A stretch of 55,429 nucleotides of DNA, from the NCBI GenBank assembly GCA_012034865.1, contig JAAUOM010000014.1, positions 1 through 55,429 on the forward strand, given 5' to 3'. Positions 8,048 through 17,181 of the stretch are shown here, piece after piece. The notes under the pieces were generated by a model. The model ran no database searches and was not told the DNA's origin. It was given only the letters and a program-made list of their open reading frames with translations. Origin of the DNA: Acaryochloris sp. CRU_2_0 (GTDB lineage: Bacteria; Cyanobacteriota; Cyanobacteriia; Thermosynechococcales; Thermosynechococcaceae). The translations under genes were made by a program, and so were the position numbers. How positions within the stretch are numbered: the stretch's first letter is position 1; the number at the start of each line of letters is the position of its first letter.

Positions 8048-9369
8048 ACTGCATCCTCTCGAAAAACCAAATGAAATTTATCGCAAACTCGGACTTGGCC
8101 AAAGCCTTCACAGGTGCGATCGCCCACTCCCTTCATTTCTAAATTTGTCAGTGCTTCAATCCAAGCATCTTCTTTATCTTCACTAACTTTCGTTTTATCT
8201 ATACTTAATAAATACACAGCACCTCGATTAGTGACTAACTCTACATCCTTCATCAAACCCCAAGCAGAATTCCAACCAGAGCGATAGCTGTAACTACTGT
8301 AAGCAGCGTGTAATTCAAGAGAATTTTCCTTCACATCTTCTAGATTTAAATACTGGGCAAGCATAGCTTCTGAAATTACTATTGTGCGTTGCCAATGCTC
8401 TGTGAGAATGGTATCTGCTTGTAAATCAATTGTGAAGAAAAGGCGATCCTCTAACTCATCTTTTGGATTTCCAAAAACTTGTCGCCAGAATTGCCAGCGA
8501 TTAATCAATTCATTATTGAATTCTTCAATGCGCTTTTTGATAGATAATTGTACTTCTGTTAGTTCCTGTGCTTTGATCTCAACTTTACCTAATCCTCGTG
8601 ATGCCGCTCCCCCAAGGCGAAAGTCTTGGTGATGCTTATTAATAAACTCATATAAGTCTTTTGCTATCTGATCGTTTGAAACTAGAATTGCGGAAGTATA
8701 GATGGCAGGTGTCTGTTTTTTCTCTTGTGATTCGTTCAGTATTTCAATGCTGTAGAGAATTTGTTCTTCTGCCGTAGCACGGCGACGATTGATGCCTACC
8801 CGCGTTAGTAAACGTTTATCGGCTGAGAGTTTATAATATTCTCCTTCATGAATTGCATAAAAACCTGTATAGGCATCTACTCGACCGCGATCTTTTGGAC
8901 AGTTAGGCTCACAGGGATAGCCATAGGCTTCGGCACAAAAACGATCGATTAAGGTATCAAATACACCGTTGCCTTCTCCTGTACATCGACGGTTTTCATC
9001 CTTTCGGCAAAAACCTGATTTATTTTTGGAACTGACGGCGGTTGCAGGTAAAACGGAAACAGAGCCAACATTCTCCTGAAGTACTTCACCTTTGTACTTT
9101 AGAGTAGCGGGATAGGCATTTTGAAAAATTGCAGGGGTATCACTGAGGAAAAGGGCTTGAAAATCACCGCCGACTTCTTCGGTAGACGACTCATTCGACG
9201 AGGAACGAGGGTGTTGAGCTTTGTGCGATCGCAAGATTTGAGCCGCGATCGCCCCTCGAATTACGGTTCCAGAAATAAAATCATCGGCCTCGCTCACCGA
9301 ACCACCTGGTTTCCTCAATCCGATCGCCAACCCAGACAACGCTTTAATTTCCAGAGCAATTCGTTTCAT
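8044..9369 (-). CDS. csx10: Csx10, Cas5-like subunit of a type III-D complex
   Basis: A 441-residue RAMP protein starting MKRIALEIKALSGLAIGL. The ATG at 9367-9369 overlaps the stop of the upstream RAMP gene (ATGA), so I prefer it over a start 10 codons upstream. Csx10 features are RVGINRRRATAEEQILYS (about residues 209-226), a cysteine cluster (CRKDENRRC and CEPNCPKD) and GGAASRGLGKVEI (about 261-273). Csx10 occupies the Cas5 position and marks subtype III-D; it is thought to hold the 5' handle of the crRNA next to Cas10. The shared NRRR-TAEEQ segment also occurs in the neighbouring RAMP at 9366-10097. Confidence 0.85.
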   Translation of the reverse strand: MKRIALEIKALSGLAIGLRKPGGSVSEADDFISGTVIRGAIAAQILRSHKAQHPRSSSNESSTEEVGGDFQALFLSDTPAIFQNAYPATLKYKGEVLQENVGSVSVLPATAVSSKNKSGFCRKDENRRCTGEGNGVFDTLIDRFCAEAYGYPCEPNCPKDRGRVDAYTGFYAIHEGEYYKLSADKRLLTRVGINRRRATAEEQILYSIEILNESQEKKQTPAIYTSAILVSNDQIAKDLYEFINKHHQDFRLGGAASRGLGKVEIKAQELTEVQLSIKKRIEEFNNELINRWQFWRQVFGNPKDELEDRLFFTIDLQADTILTEHWQRTIVISEAMLAQYLNLEDVKENSLELHAAYSSYSYRSGWNSAWGLMKDVELVTNRGAVYLLSIDKTKVSEDKEDAWIEALTNLEMKGVGDRTCEGFGQVRVCDKFHLVFREDAV

Positions 9370-10097
9370 GGTTGCCCTCCCTTCGCCAAAAACTCCCAAG
9401 CATTGGCCTGAATCTCAAACTGGGGCAACACTTGCCAATGGAGCCAGCCTAGCCCTGCTGATTTACTGCCACCCAAAGCATGAATATGCTGAAAACCTGC
9501 TAGAAGTAGAGGTTTGGCATACGCTGGACAGTCAGATAGTAGTTGAATCTGTCCAGCAAAATGCAGTTGGGCATGAGCAGGTGAGGTTTCCAGTAGGTAA
9601 AGTTTTTGCTCTTCGGCAGTGCGACGACGACGATTGATACTCACGCCGGGTCGCAGCACTTCAGGTAAGTTATTCGGATCTTCGCTGCAAATCAAATCCT
9701 CGACAATCAAGCGAGACGGTAGAATGGGGTCGCCGAAAATCTGACTAATCAGACAGTGGTAATCCGGGTAGCCTGGAACTTGATAGTCTTGCTGCTTGAA
9801 TTGCATGGTATAAGCGTCGATAGCAGATTCCCGCAGAGCCATTTTCCCTGCACTAGGAGACTCACAAATCTGCCAGTGCAATGCTCTAGCAATTTTTTCA
9901 CACTCGTGCCGCAGGCGGCCTTTGAGCTGGGAAGCTGGGATGATCAGATTGCCCTCAGCATTACGGACGATGGGTTTATCGGCCAGAACACCAGAAGACC
10001 CACCCGCACCCACACACAAAGCCGTATCAATCACTGCCATAATTGGATGGGTTTCAGAGGTGTTGGTTGAGTTTAGGAGCGATCGCAGTGAAACCAT
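9366..10097 (-). CDS. CRISPR type III RAMP protein, Csm3-like
   Basis: A 243-residue RAMP. Motifs: ADKPIVRNAEGNLIIPASQL with a candidate catalytic Asp (about residues 39-58), then KGRLRHECEKIARAL, VSINRRRRTAEEQKLYLLE (about 159-177) and GGSKSAGLGWLHW (about 216-228). Its start codon overlaps the Cas10 stop (TAATG), and its stop overlaps the Csx10 start, so it is coupled to both. It is shorter than the other RAMPs and closest to Csx10 in the thumb segment. It is likely a backbone subunit adjacent to Csx10 and Cas10. Confidence 0.83.
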   Translation of the reverse strand: MVSLRSLLNSTNTSETHPIMAVIDTALCVGAGGSSGVLADKPIVRNAEGNLIIPASQLKGRLRHECEKIARALHWQICESPSAGKMALRESAIDAYTMQFKQQDYQVPGYPDYHCLISQIFGDPILPSRLIVEDLICSEDPNNLPEVLRPGVSINRRRRTAEEQKLYLLETSPAHAQLHFAGQIQLLSDCPAYAKPLLLAGFQHIHALGGSKSAGLGWLHWQVLPQFEIQANAWEFLAKGGQP

Positions 10098-12415
10098 TAT
10101 TTCATCTCCGCAGTGGTTGAAGTCGGGTCAGGTTGCGGGTTATCCTCTTGCGATTCCGGTTTCAGGAAATCATACAGGTCTACCATTTCACGCCAGATTG
10201 TTTCGTAAGCGGTTTCTTTTTCACCCAGATCAGACATCCAGGGAGCAAGATTGCCATTATTGGTTTTAGCATTACACCATGCTTCTTCAAATTGTGTCTT
10301 GAGCGCATCCTGTCCGTGCTTCAGGCGAACTCGAAAATAGCGGTAGTTGAGAATTGCTGTATGCCGTCCTCGTTCCAGTAAACTGCGAATTTGATAAAGC
10401 TGTGACTTGGGGAAGTCAACCGTGTGGAGTGCTTGCACGGTTTTAATCAAGCCGTCTAGCTCATGCAGGGTATAGGGAGTGGCATATAGCCTGAGTTTGG
10501 AACCGCTGACGGATTTCGTTAAGCCCTCATCGCGAAAGTCCTTGATGTTAGAAGAGAGCATTGTGACGGACTTGAGCGTGAGAAAGTCTACCGTACCGCC
10601 GCAATAGCTTCGTTTACCTAGTTCCTTAGCCCGTTGCTTAGCCGATTTAAGCAATTGGCTCACCAGTTTGTCAGCATAGTAAATGGGGGTATTATCCGCT
10701 GTAATCAGAACACCGCTTGAGATGCTCAGGTCGCATTGCTGCCTGCCAGATGGATTTTGAGTTAAGTCAGGAGAGTGATACCGCTGAACAGCTTTGGGGT
10801 CATAGGTCTTATTGAGTTTGCGATAGCGATTGCCCTTCTTTTCAGTTAATAATTCCGTTTCAAATTGTTTGCCAATCGTTTGAGCGATCGCCAATGCTTT
10901 GTTTGCAGGAACAACCAGCAAAATATCATCACCGCCAATCGTAATAATTTCAAACGGATGGATTAGATCTCCCTTTTGGCGTTTAATATCTTCATCGTCA
11001 GAGGCAGTTAAGGGATGGGGATGTAAATGCTCTGCCAGCGCATGATAAACAGCATCTTCTATTGCCAATGAAACATCCTGACTAAATGCTTGATATTCTT
11101 GAGGAGTGTGGATTTTCTGAATATAGCCGCCCATGTTATTCCCATCGGCATAGATATAACCCACAAATCCTTTGCTGGCATTACTCACATGGCGTAAGGT
11201 CTGGGCAATTTTGACACTCTCTACAGAGCAACTTCCATAGTATTTCTGCTGTAAGTCAGAGTGCTGCTTTAGAAAGTGCTTGAATCGATCAACCCACGGC
11301 TCAACAGAACCACGTTGCCAGTCAAGTTGTGATGCAGGGTACCAATCAGGAATATCCGCTCTGTTTTTTTTCGTGCGATCGCCCACTAATCGCTTCCGCA
11401 GAGTGGGTTCAGAATAAAAGGGTTTTCCAGGTAAACGATCCACTTGCAGAATGGCTGACTCATGATTGCCACCATCCCGCTGAAGATAAGGATGGGTTTC
11501 AAACATAGGAGGATAGCGTCGATGAGGGCGGTTTTTATGGATTTGTCCGCTCCGCCGCTGATTAAAGAGAATGGTAAGCCTAACGACTAGCTCATTAAAG
11601 CTTTTTCGATTCTTAAAGGCTTGTTCTTGTTCTGGCTCAGAATCGGCTTGAACAAAATATGCCTGAATCAGAGTATGCTCTAAGTTCTGTTTGTAGTCTT
11701 CCAACCAAAAGGTCTGTTCAATTGTTTCTCGTAAATGTCCAAAGCGAATTTCTAATAGCCTAAATATATCCCCTACCGCACAAGAATTTGCTGTGAGAGT
11801 TTCATGGGTATAGTGCCATTCGATCGCATCTGCCAGATCATCTACAAAGGCTGCTGGACAGAACGCCAAAATATTGCCCCCGGTGGAGTAGATAATTAGC
11901 TCTGGGATCAAAGCTTCCAATAGTTTACGAACTCGTTCTGTATCAGGGAATTCCCGGACTAATTGTTTTCTGACCTCTTGGCAGTGAACCGTGTAAAGAC
12001 TGCTCTCTGGAGACTTGCCAAAAAATGCGGGGATTTCTATTAAATTAATGCGATCAAGCAGTGCTGATGCCCCTCTAACTTCCTGAATCTTTGCAGAGTC
12101 AAACACATATTGCTTAATCTTAGTTGCCCCACCATAGACCAAACCAATCTTGGCATTCCAGAGATCTTGATGCTCCTGAACCAGTTCCTCAAACTCAGTG
12201 TGCGTGGTGGGAAATTTCAATTCATCCAGTTGCTGTGTCTGTTCCAGAAACGGTTGAGCAGAGTCCGGTAAGGGGCGATCGCTCTCCAAAGCCCCTCTCA
12301 TTTGCTCAATCACATCAGGATGCTGAGGTTCTGCTGTGTCACCCCAAGCTAGACACCAGGCAATGCCAATAGAAATGTCGGAGAATTCGCCTGTTTTACA
12401 GACTTTTTTGCTCAT
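10097..12415 (-). CDS. cas10: Cas10, large subunit of the type III CRISPR complex
   Basis: A 772-residue Cas10. The first palm region contains IYADGNNMGGYIQKI (about residues 422-436) and the second has the intact cyclase motif in IITIGGDDILLVVP (about 488-501). The N-terminal part carries the Cmr2-like segment YGGATKIKQYVFDSAKIQEV. I see no HD dyad near the N-terminus, so the ssDNA nuclease domain seems absent. By family knowledge the GGDD palm makes cyclic oligoadenylates when target RNA is bound, which would activate the CARF-HEPN protein three genes downstream. It is the first gene of the minus-strand train; the promoter should lie in 12416-12552. Confidence 0.9.
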   Translation of the reverse strand: MSKKVCKTGEFSDISIGIAWCLAWGDTAEPQHPDVIEQMRGALESDRPLPDSAQPFLEQTQQLDELKFPTTHTEFEELVQEHQDLWNAKIGLVYGGATKIKQYVFDSAKIQEVRGASALLDRINLIEIPAFFGKSPESSLYTVHCQEVRKQLVREFPDTERVRKLLEALIPELIIYSTGGNILAFCPAAFVDDLADAIEWHYTHETLTANSCAVGDIFRLLEIRFGHLRETIEQTFWLEDYKQNLEHTLIQAYFVQADSEPEQEQAFKNRKSFNELVVRLTILFNQRRSGQIHKNRPHRRYPPMFETHPYLQRDGGNHESAILQVDRLPGKPFYSEPTLRKRLVGDRTKKNRADIPDWYPASQLDWQRGSVEPWVDRFKHFLKQHSDLQQKYYGSCSVESVKIAQTLRHVSNASKGFVGYIYADGNNMGGYIQKIHTPQEYQAFSQDVSLAIEDAVYHALAEHLHPHPLTASDDEDIKRQKGDLIHPFEIITIGGDDILLVVPANKALAIAQTIGKQFETELLTEKKGNRYRKLNKTYDPKAVQRYHSPDLTQNPSGRQQCDLSISSGVLITADNTPIYYADKLVSQLLKSAKQRAKELGKRSYCGGTVDFLTLKSVTMLSSNIKDFRDEGLTKSVSGSKLRLYATPYTLHELDGLIKTVQALHTVDFPKSQLYQIRSLLERGRHTAILNYRYFRVRLKHGQDALKTQFEEAWCNAKTNNGNLAPWMSDLGEKETAYETIWREMVDLYDFLKPESQEDNPQPDPTSTTAEMK

Positions 12416-12552
12416 GAAAATTGCATTTTAGCTAATGTTCTCTAATCTACGGCATCTACAGGAATTTTGTTCAATTTTGCTTGAACTTTACAAATCGAAA
12501 TTTTCACCTGCAAACAGGTTTTAACACATGATTTATTTCTTTTATCAAAGCT

Positions 12553-14379
12553 TTAGGAATCAGCAGATTTAACCGAACCCCTTCTAGCTTTTTTAGCCTT
12601 TGCAGAGGTTTTGCTATGGATGTTGGCATAATGTTGTTGACGAACCTGTCCAGCTTGCTGCAACAGAGAGTCTACAAAGGTGAGAGCCTCTTCCGTGGTT
12701 CGTCCGCTAGCGATCGCTGCCAATTCCTGTCGCCGTTGCTGTTCATCCAAGGCCGTAACACTGACCACTGTTCGTTCCGCTGGAGTGATTTGAGTGCCAT
12801 TATTCGTTGTTTTAGCCTTTGTCTTCTGCGGAGAGATCACCTGCTTCTGAACCTGAAAATGAGCATCAGCTATGGCTGCAATCATCGGTTGATGGGTTAC
12901 ACACAGGACTTGATGGTAACGGCTAAGATGATAGAGCTTCGTGGCAATGGCTTGGGCAACATGACCAGATACCCCAGTATCGATTTCATCAAAAATCAGG
13001 GTACCTACGCCTTCCTCTTGGGAAAAGCAGGCTTTTAGAGCCAACAAGAACCGACTCATTTCTCCACCGGATGCTGATTCTGAAAGGGCTTGGAGAGCCT
13101 CTCCAGGATTGGCACTGAATAGAAATTGAACTTGATCTGCTCCATAGGGGGTCGGGGGAATGGGTTGCAAGTCAACCTGAAATTGAACCTTGTCTAGGGC
13201 TAAGGGCTTGAGTTCTTGCAGGAGGCGAGCTGCCAATGTCTGAGCAGCCGTTTTCCTTAGCTTTGTCAATTGGTCACAGGCTTGCTTTAAGGTTGCTTCA
13301 CAGTTACGCAAAGCCTGTTCTAGTTCTTCTACGGATTGGCCTTCATTGGTTAAATCTGCATACTGTTGTTGGATGGTTTGCTGATAGGCGATCGCATCCG
13401 CTAAGGTCGGTCCATACTTGCGGCAAATTTGCTTCAAATCCATGAGTCGCTCTTCTACGACTTGTAACTGTTGGGGATCCGTTTCCACCGTACTGCCATA
13501 GGCATTGATCTGTGACCCAGCTTCTTGCACCTGGGTTAATGCTTGTTGTACCAGCTCCAAGATCGGTTGCAGTTGCGGATCATACTCAGCGATCTCCAGC
13601 AAGGTTGATTCAGCTCTTCCTAATAAATCGGCACACGCTTCCCCTTGTTCCTGTTCATACAGCCATTGATACACCCGATAGCTTTGCTGCTGCAACTCTA
13701 CACTATGGTTCAATCGTTGTAGCTCTTGTTCTAGATCCAATTGCTCATGAGCATCTTCCAGATGAGCTGCGTTTAATTCTTGTAGCTGATAGTGCAGTAG
13801 GTCAATATTTTGTAAACGCTGCTGTTCATTCTGGCGAAAGCGCTCTAACTTCGCAGCCAGTTTTTGCCAGTGCGTAAACGCGGCTGTCACCTGATGACGT
13901 TGGTTCACTAGAGCCTCGCCCCCAAATCCATCCAAGCACTGCCGCTGGCGATCGGTTCGTCCTAATTGCAGGGCTTGCCCTTGAGCGGTGACTTCGATGA
14001 GGTGTTCTCTCAACTGGGCAATTTGTTGTTTATTGACCACCACCCCATTTACCCGAAAGCGACTGCGGAGTAACCCTTGGGGAAGGGAAATTTCCCGACT
14101 GCACACCAGCAGATCCTCTTCCAAAGGCTCAAGGGCAGTAGTCTCTAACCATGCGGACAAGGCGGGGGTGAGGGTAAAACTAGCTTCTAGTAAGGTTCGA
14201 GGAGACCCTGCACGGATCATGGCATTGACTGCTTTGCCCCCCAAGATCAAATTGATGGCATCCAACACAATCGATTTACCAGCCCCGGTTTCCCCCGTCA
14301 ATACATTTAACCCTTCCCTAAAGGTCAAATCTAAGGCATCAATGAGGGCAAAATTTTCGATGTGGAGTAACAGCAACAT
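12553..14379 (-). CDS. recN: DNA repair ATPase RecN
   Basis: An SMC-like ATPase for double-strand break repair, 608 residues. It shows Walker A GETGAGKS (about residues 29-36), long coiled-coil arms in the middle third, the signature SASGGEMSRFLLALKACF and Walker B LIFDEIDTGVSG near residues 420-475. The Lys-rich C-terminal tail and an insertion after the Walker B region make it slightly longer than the usual 550-560 residues. It is unrelated to the downstream CRISPR genes; a 137-base spacer separates them, with a weak hairpin (ACCTG-CAAA-CAGGT near 12508-12522) that might act as a terminator. Confidence 0.95.
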   Translation of the reverse strand: MLLLLHIENFALIDALDLTFREGLNVLTGETGAGKSIVLDAINLILGGKAVNAMIRAGSPRTLLEASFTLTPALSAWLETTALEPLEEDLLVCSREISLPQGLLRSRFRVNGVVVNKQQIAQLREHLIEVTAQGQALQLGRTDRQRQCLDGFGGEALVNQRHQVTAAFTHWQKLAAKLERFRQNEQQRLQNIDLLHYQLQELNAAHLEDAHEQLDLEQELQRLNHSVELQQQSYRVYQWLYEQEQGEACADLLGRAESTLLEIAEYDPQLQPILELVQQALTQVQEAGSQINAYGSTVETDPQQLQVVEERLMDLKQICRKYGPTLADAIAYQQTIQQQYADLTNEGQSVEELEQALRNCEATLKQACDQLTKLRKTAAQTLAARLLQELKPLALDKVQFQVDLQPIPPTPYGADQVQFLFSANPGEALQALSESASGGEMSRFLLALKACFSQEEGVGTLIFDEIDTGVSGHVAQAIATKLYHLSRYHQVLCVTHQPMIAAIADAHFQVQKQVISPQKTKAKTTNNGTQITPAERTVVSVTALDEQQRRQELAAIASGRTTEEALTFVDSLLQQAGQVRQQHYANIHSKTSAKAKKARRGSVKSADS

Positions 14380-14511
14380 AAATTAGGGTGCTTTACAGAA
14401 GCAAACGCAGATCTGCGAATTCCTATCTATCTTACTGACACAGAGGGCAAGCTGTATTTTCGATTAGCTAGTCATTTAGAGTTAGAGACAATCACCCTAA
14501 TCGCTACTGCT

Positions 14512-14883
14512 ATGACAGAAAAAGCTATTTTAGATCTGCTCTACCAACAAGGACTTGAACTGACTCAAGCGGGACACTATCAGGAAGCCCTTGAGCGATT
14601 TAGACAACTCACCAGCCTGAATCAGGATGACTCCAGTGGTTGGAATGGCCAAGGAACTACCCTGGCAGCCTTGGGCAACTTAGAAGAGGCGCTGACTGCT
14701 TTTGATCATGTTATTCGTTTGAGTCCCACTGATCGGTGTGCCTGGAATAATCGGGGCTGTGTTTTGCGGGGTCTAAAACGCTATCAGGAGGCCATCCAAT
14801 CCTTTGATCGAGCGATAGAACTTTCTCCAGGCTATGAAGCGGCTCTTGAGAATCGCCAGGATGTCGTGGATCAGATGAAGTGA
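14512..14883 (+). CDS. TPR-repeat protein
   Basis: A 123-residue protein built of about three tetratricopeptide repeats (residues 8-41, 42-75, 76-109). The motifs are visible as AGHYQEALERF, LGNLEEALTAF and LKRYQEAIQSFDRAIEL. TPR arrays bind other proteins; the partner cannot be inferred. It lies divergently from recN and convergently with cbiT. No signal peptide, so probably cytoplasmic. Confidence 0.85.
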   Translation: MTEKAILDLLYQQGLELTQAGHYQEALERFRQLTSLNQDDSSGWNGQGTTLAALGNLEEALTAFDHVIRLSPTDRCAWNNRGCVLRGLKRYQEAIQSFDRAIELSPGYEAALENRQDVVDQMK

Positions 14884-14948
14884 TGAAGTTGGCAAGCCAC
14901 CCTATATTTTCAGATAATTTCTGTTTGGCAGATATTGACTCATTTTGT

Positions 14949-15548
14949 TCACAATTTTTCACCGCTGAGGATAAACATGGGGTCAACAGCAGCAAAGGTT
15001 TGACGGGTTCCCCGCATCTCTAAGTGATTGATGACGGACTGCACCACTTCTATGTTACGGGCTTGGAGTTTTGCAAAGGTTTCAGAGATGATGTACAGAA
15101 TTTCCAGGCTGGAGGCTGAGGCCACCAATCGGCCCTGGGGCTGTAAGTGATGCCAAGCGGCCTTGAGGATTTCTTGCATCGGATGCCCGCCTTCAATGCA
15201 AATACGATTGGGTTGAAGCTCTAAGTCTGCAAGACAGGCGGGGGCATTGCCCTGAATGATCTCGACATTTTCAACGGCAAAGCGATCGCAATTGGCTTGG
15301 ATTAAATTCACCACCTCTTCATCCCGCTCAATGGCCACAATTTGACCTTGGGGACAGAGCAATCCCGTTTCTACAGGAATAGTGCCTGTCCCCGCTCCAA
15401 TATCCCACAAGATCGTGTCGGACAATAACCGCAATTGCGAGATTAACAATAGCCGGGTATCCCGCTGGGTCATGGGAATTCCCGGTAATCGCTCAAATAG
15501 CTCATCAGGAATCCCTGGACTGATATAGGGCCAAAGGGCAGAAGACAT
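14949..15548 (-). CDS. cbiT: Precorrin-6B C15-methyltransferase (decarboxylating), CbiT
   Basis: A 199-residue SAM-dependent methyltransferase. The SAM-binding loop DIGAGTGTIPVE lies near residues 49-60, and the CbiT family segment GIPMTQRDTRLLLISQL near 23-39. CIEGGHPMQEIL near 117-128 matches the family's substrate-loop region. CbiT acts in corrin (vitamin B12) biosynthesis; in some bacteria it is fused to CbiE as CobL, but here it is separate and no other cobalamin gene lies nearby. It overlaps nothing and is followed by a convergent TPR gene. Confidence 0.88.
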   Translation of the reverse strand: MSSALWPYISPGIPDELFERLPGIPMTQRDTRLLLISQLRLLSDTILWDIGAGTGTIPVETGLLCPQGQIVAIERDEEVVNLIQANCDRFAVENVEIIQGNAPACLADLELQPNRICIEGGHPMQEILKAAWHHLQPQGRLVASASSLEILYIISETFAKLQARNIEVVQSVINHLEMRGTRQTFAAVDPMFILSGEKL

Positions 15549-15578
15549 CGCTTACAAATCCGTTTACGCCATCATTAT

Positions 15579-17030
15579 CTATTGTCTTACAACCTTCAGA
15601 GTCTGTAAGGTGGGATCGCTACATCCTGTAATGATCCCACCCCTAGTTTTTACCTCAGATAAATAGCTCAAATCCCCAGGTTGAATGGTTTCACCGGGCA
15701 GCAGAACCGGAATACCAGGTGGGTAGGGACAAATCCACTCCGCACAAACCCGATGTCTAGCCTCCTGGAAAGGAACAATTTCCCAGGGATGCCAATAAGC
15801 CTCTCTAGGCGAAAGGGACGGGATCGAGATTCTGGGTTTGGTTGCGTCACGCCAGGGGATCTGGCTGCTTGGGTGCCTAGGACCTTGAGATAGGGACTTT
15901 AAGGCTCTACCCAATTGCTCAATATCCGCCTGGGTATTCCCCAGGCTAATCAGAAACGTCAGATGGTCAGGGGTAACCAGTTCTGCCGTAACCCCATAGG
16001 TTTGAATCAGCGTGCGATCCACCTCATATCCATTTTGCCCCAATAGAGCCGCAGGCACCGTCAGTCGGGTGCGATCGCAGGTGACCCATCCTGAGCAAGT
16101 TTCTACACTGTCCCAGTCGGGATAGCCCTCAAGGGCTTGCAGGTGCGATCGCCCCCTATCGGCTAGAGCCAATACTTGCTGCATTAACGCTTCCCCCTGC
16201 ATAGCCATCTGCTGACGGGCAACATCCAAAGAAGCCAGCAACAGGTAATTCGGACTGGTCGATTGCACGAGCTGCAAAGCTTGACTGACGCGGTGCCGCT
16301 CAATTAAATCGCCCTGCCCATGGAGCATGGCCGCCTGAGTGAGCGCGCCCAACACCTTATGCGTTGACTGCACTGCTAAATCTGCCCCCGCTGCCAGGGC
16401 TGACTGGGGTAAATCAGGATGGAACCTAAAATGCGCTCCATGAGCCTCATCCACCAGCAGCGGAATCCCCCGCCCATGGGCTAAGGCCACTATCCCGGCA
16501 ATATCACTACAAATACCTTCATAGGTAGGATAAACCAGAAGAATTGCCTGAGTTTCGGGAACTAAGGCTAAAGCTTCCTCAACTTGTTCTGGAGTCATCC
16601 CCTGCACAACACCCCGATTCAGATCATAGTCAGGTTCTACAAAGATAGGTATTGCCCCTGAGAGAATTAACCCCGACAGCACAGACTGATGGATATTGCG
16701 AGGCACAATAATGGGATCTCCAGAACCACAAGTGGCGAGAATGGTCGCCAGAATACCGCAGGTCGAGCCATTCGTTAAAAACCAAGTTTGCTCAGCCCCA
16801 AACAGTTCCGCAGCCAGAGCTTGGGCATCCAAAATGGCAGATTCAGGTGCAAAGAGGTTATCCAGCTCTGGCAACTCCGGCAGATCCATTGCCCCCAAAG
16901 CGGCTCCCAACTGTTCTAGAACAACCGCAGGTAAGCCGCGACCCCCTTTGTGCCCCGGCGTATGGAAAGCAACCTGAGACTGTTGCGCCCTCGTGTACAG
17001 GGCTTGCCACAGCGGTGCCTGCTCTTGCAT
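15579..17030 (-). CDS. Orn/Lys/Arg decarboxylase family protein
   Basis: A PLP-dependent fold-type I decarboxylase of 483 residues from the ATG at 17030. A GTG at 17054 would add eight residues, but homologues usually begin about 20 residues before the HTPGHKGGRG motif, as with this ATG. PLP-binding elements are FLTNGSTCGI, LLVDEAHGAHF and the Schiff-base lysine in STHKVLGALTQ (about residue 223). The substrate (arginine, lysine or ornithine) cannot be fixed from sequence. It is 31 bases upstream of cbiT on the same strand, so may be co-transcribed with it. Confidence 0.85.
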   Translation of the reverse strand: MQEQAPLWQALYTRAQQSQVAFHTPGHKGGRGLPAVVLEQLGAALGAMDLPELPELDNLFAPESAILDAQALAAELFGAEQTWFLTNGSTCGILATILATCGSGDPIIVPRNIHQSVLSGLILSGAIPIFVEPDYDLNRGVVQGMTPEQVEEALALVPETQAILLVYPTYEGICSDIAGIVALAHGRGIPLLVDEAHGAHFRFHPDLPQSALAAGADLAVQSTHKVLGALTQAAMLHGQGDLIERHRVSQALQLVQSTSPNYLLLASLDVARQQMAMQGEALMQQVLALADRGRSHLQALEGYPDWDSVETCSGWVTCDRTRLTVPAALLGQNGYEVDRTLIQTYGVTAELVTPDHLTFLISLGNTQADIEQLGRALKSLSQGPRHPSSQIPWRDATKPRISIPSLSPREAYWHPWEIVPFQEARHRVCAEWICPYPPGIPVLLPGETIQPGDLSYLSEVKTRGGIITGCSDPTLQTLKVVRQ

Positions 17031-17181
17031 CGCCTTCGTATAATTTGTTCCCACCTATCTATTCAAGCATGTGTTTTAATGGCAGAGGATTATAACTCAC
17101 CCTTCCAATCCTTCATTCAAGACCCTACGGACTCTGTAAGTTCCTTGGGTCTGTTAGCCTATCATTAACTCATCTTTTTCC

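Noticed and set aside
12508-12522. Short ACCTG-CAAA-CAGGT hairpin as terminator of recN.
   Set aside because: The stem is only five base pairs; the evidence is too weak for a separate feature, so it is mentioned only under recN.
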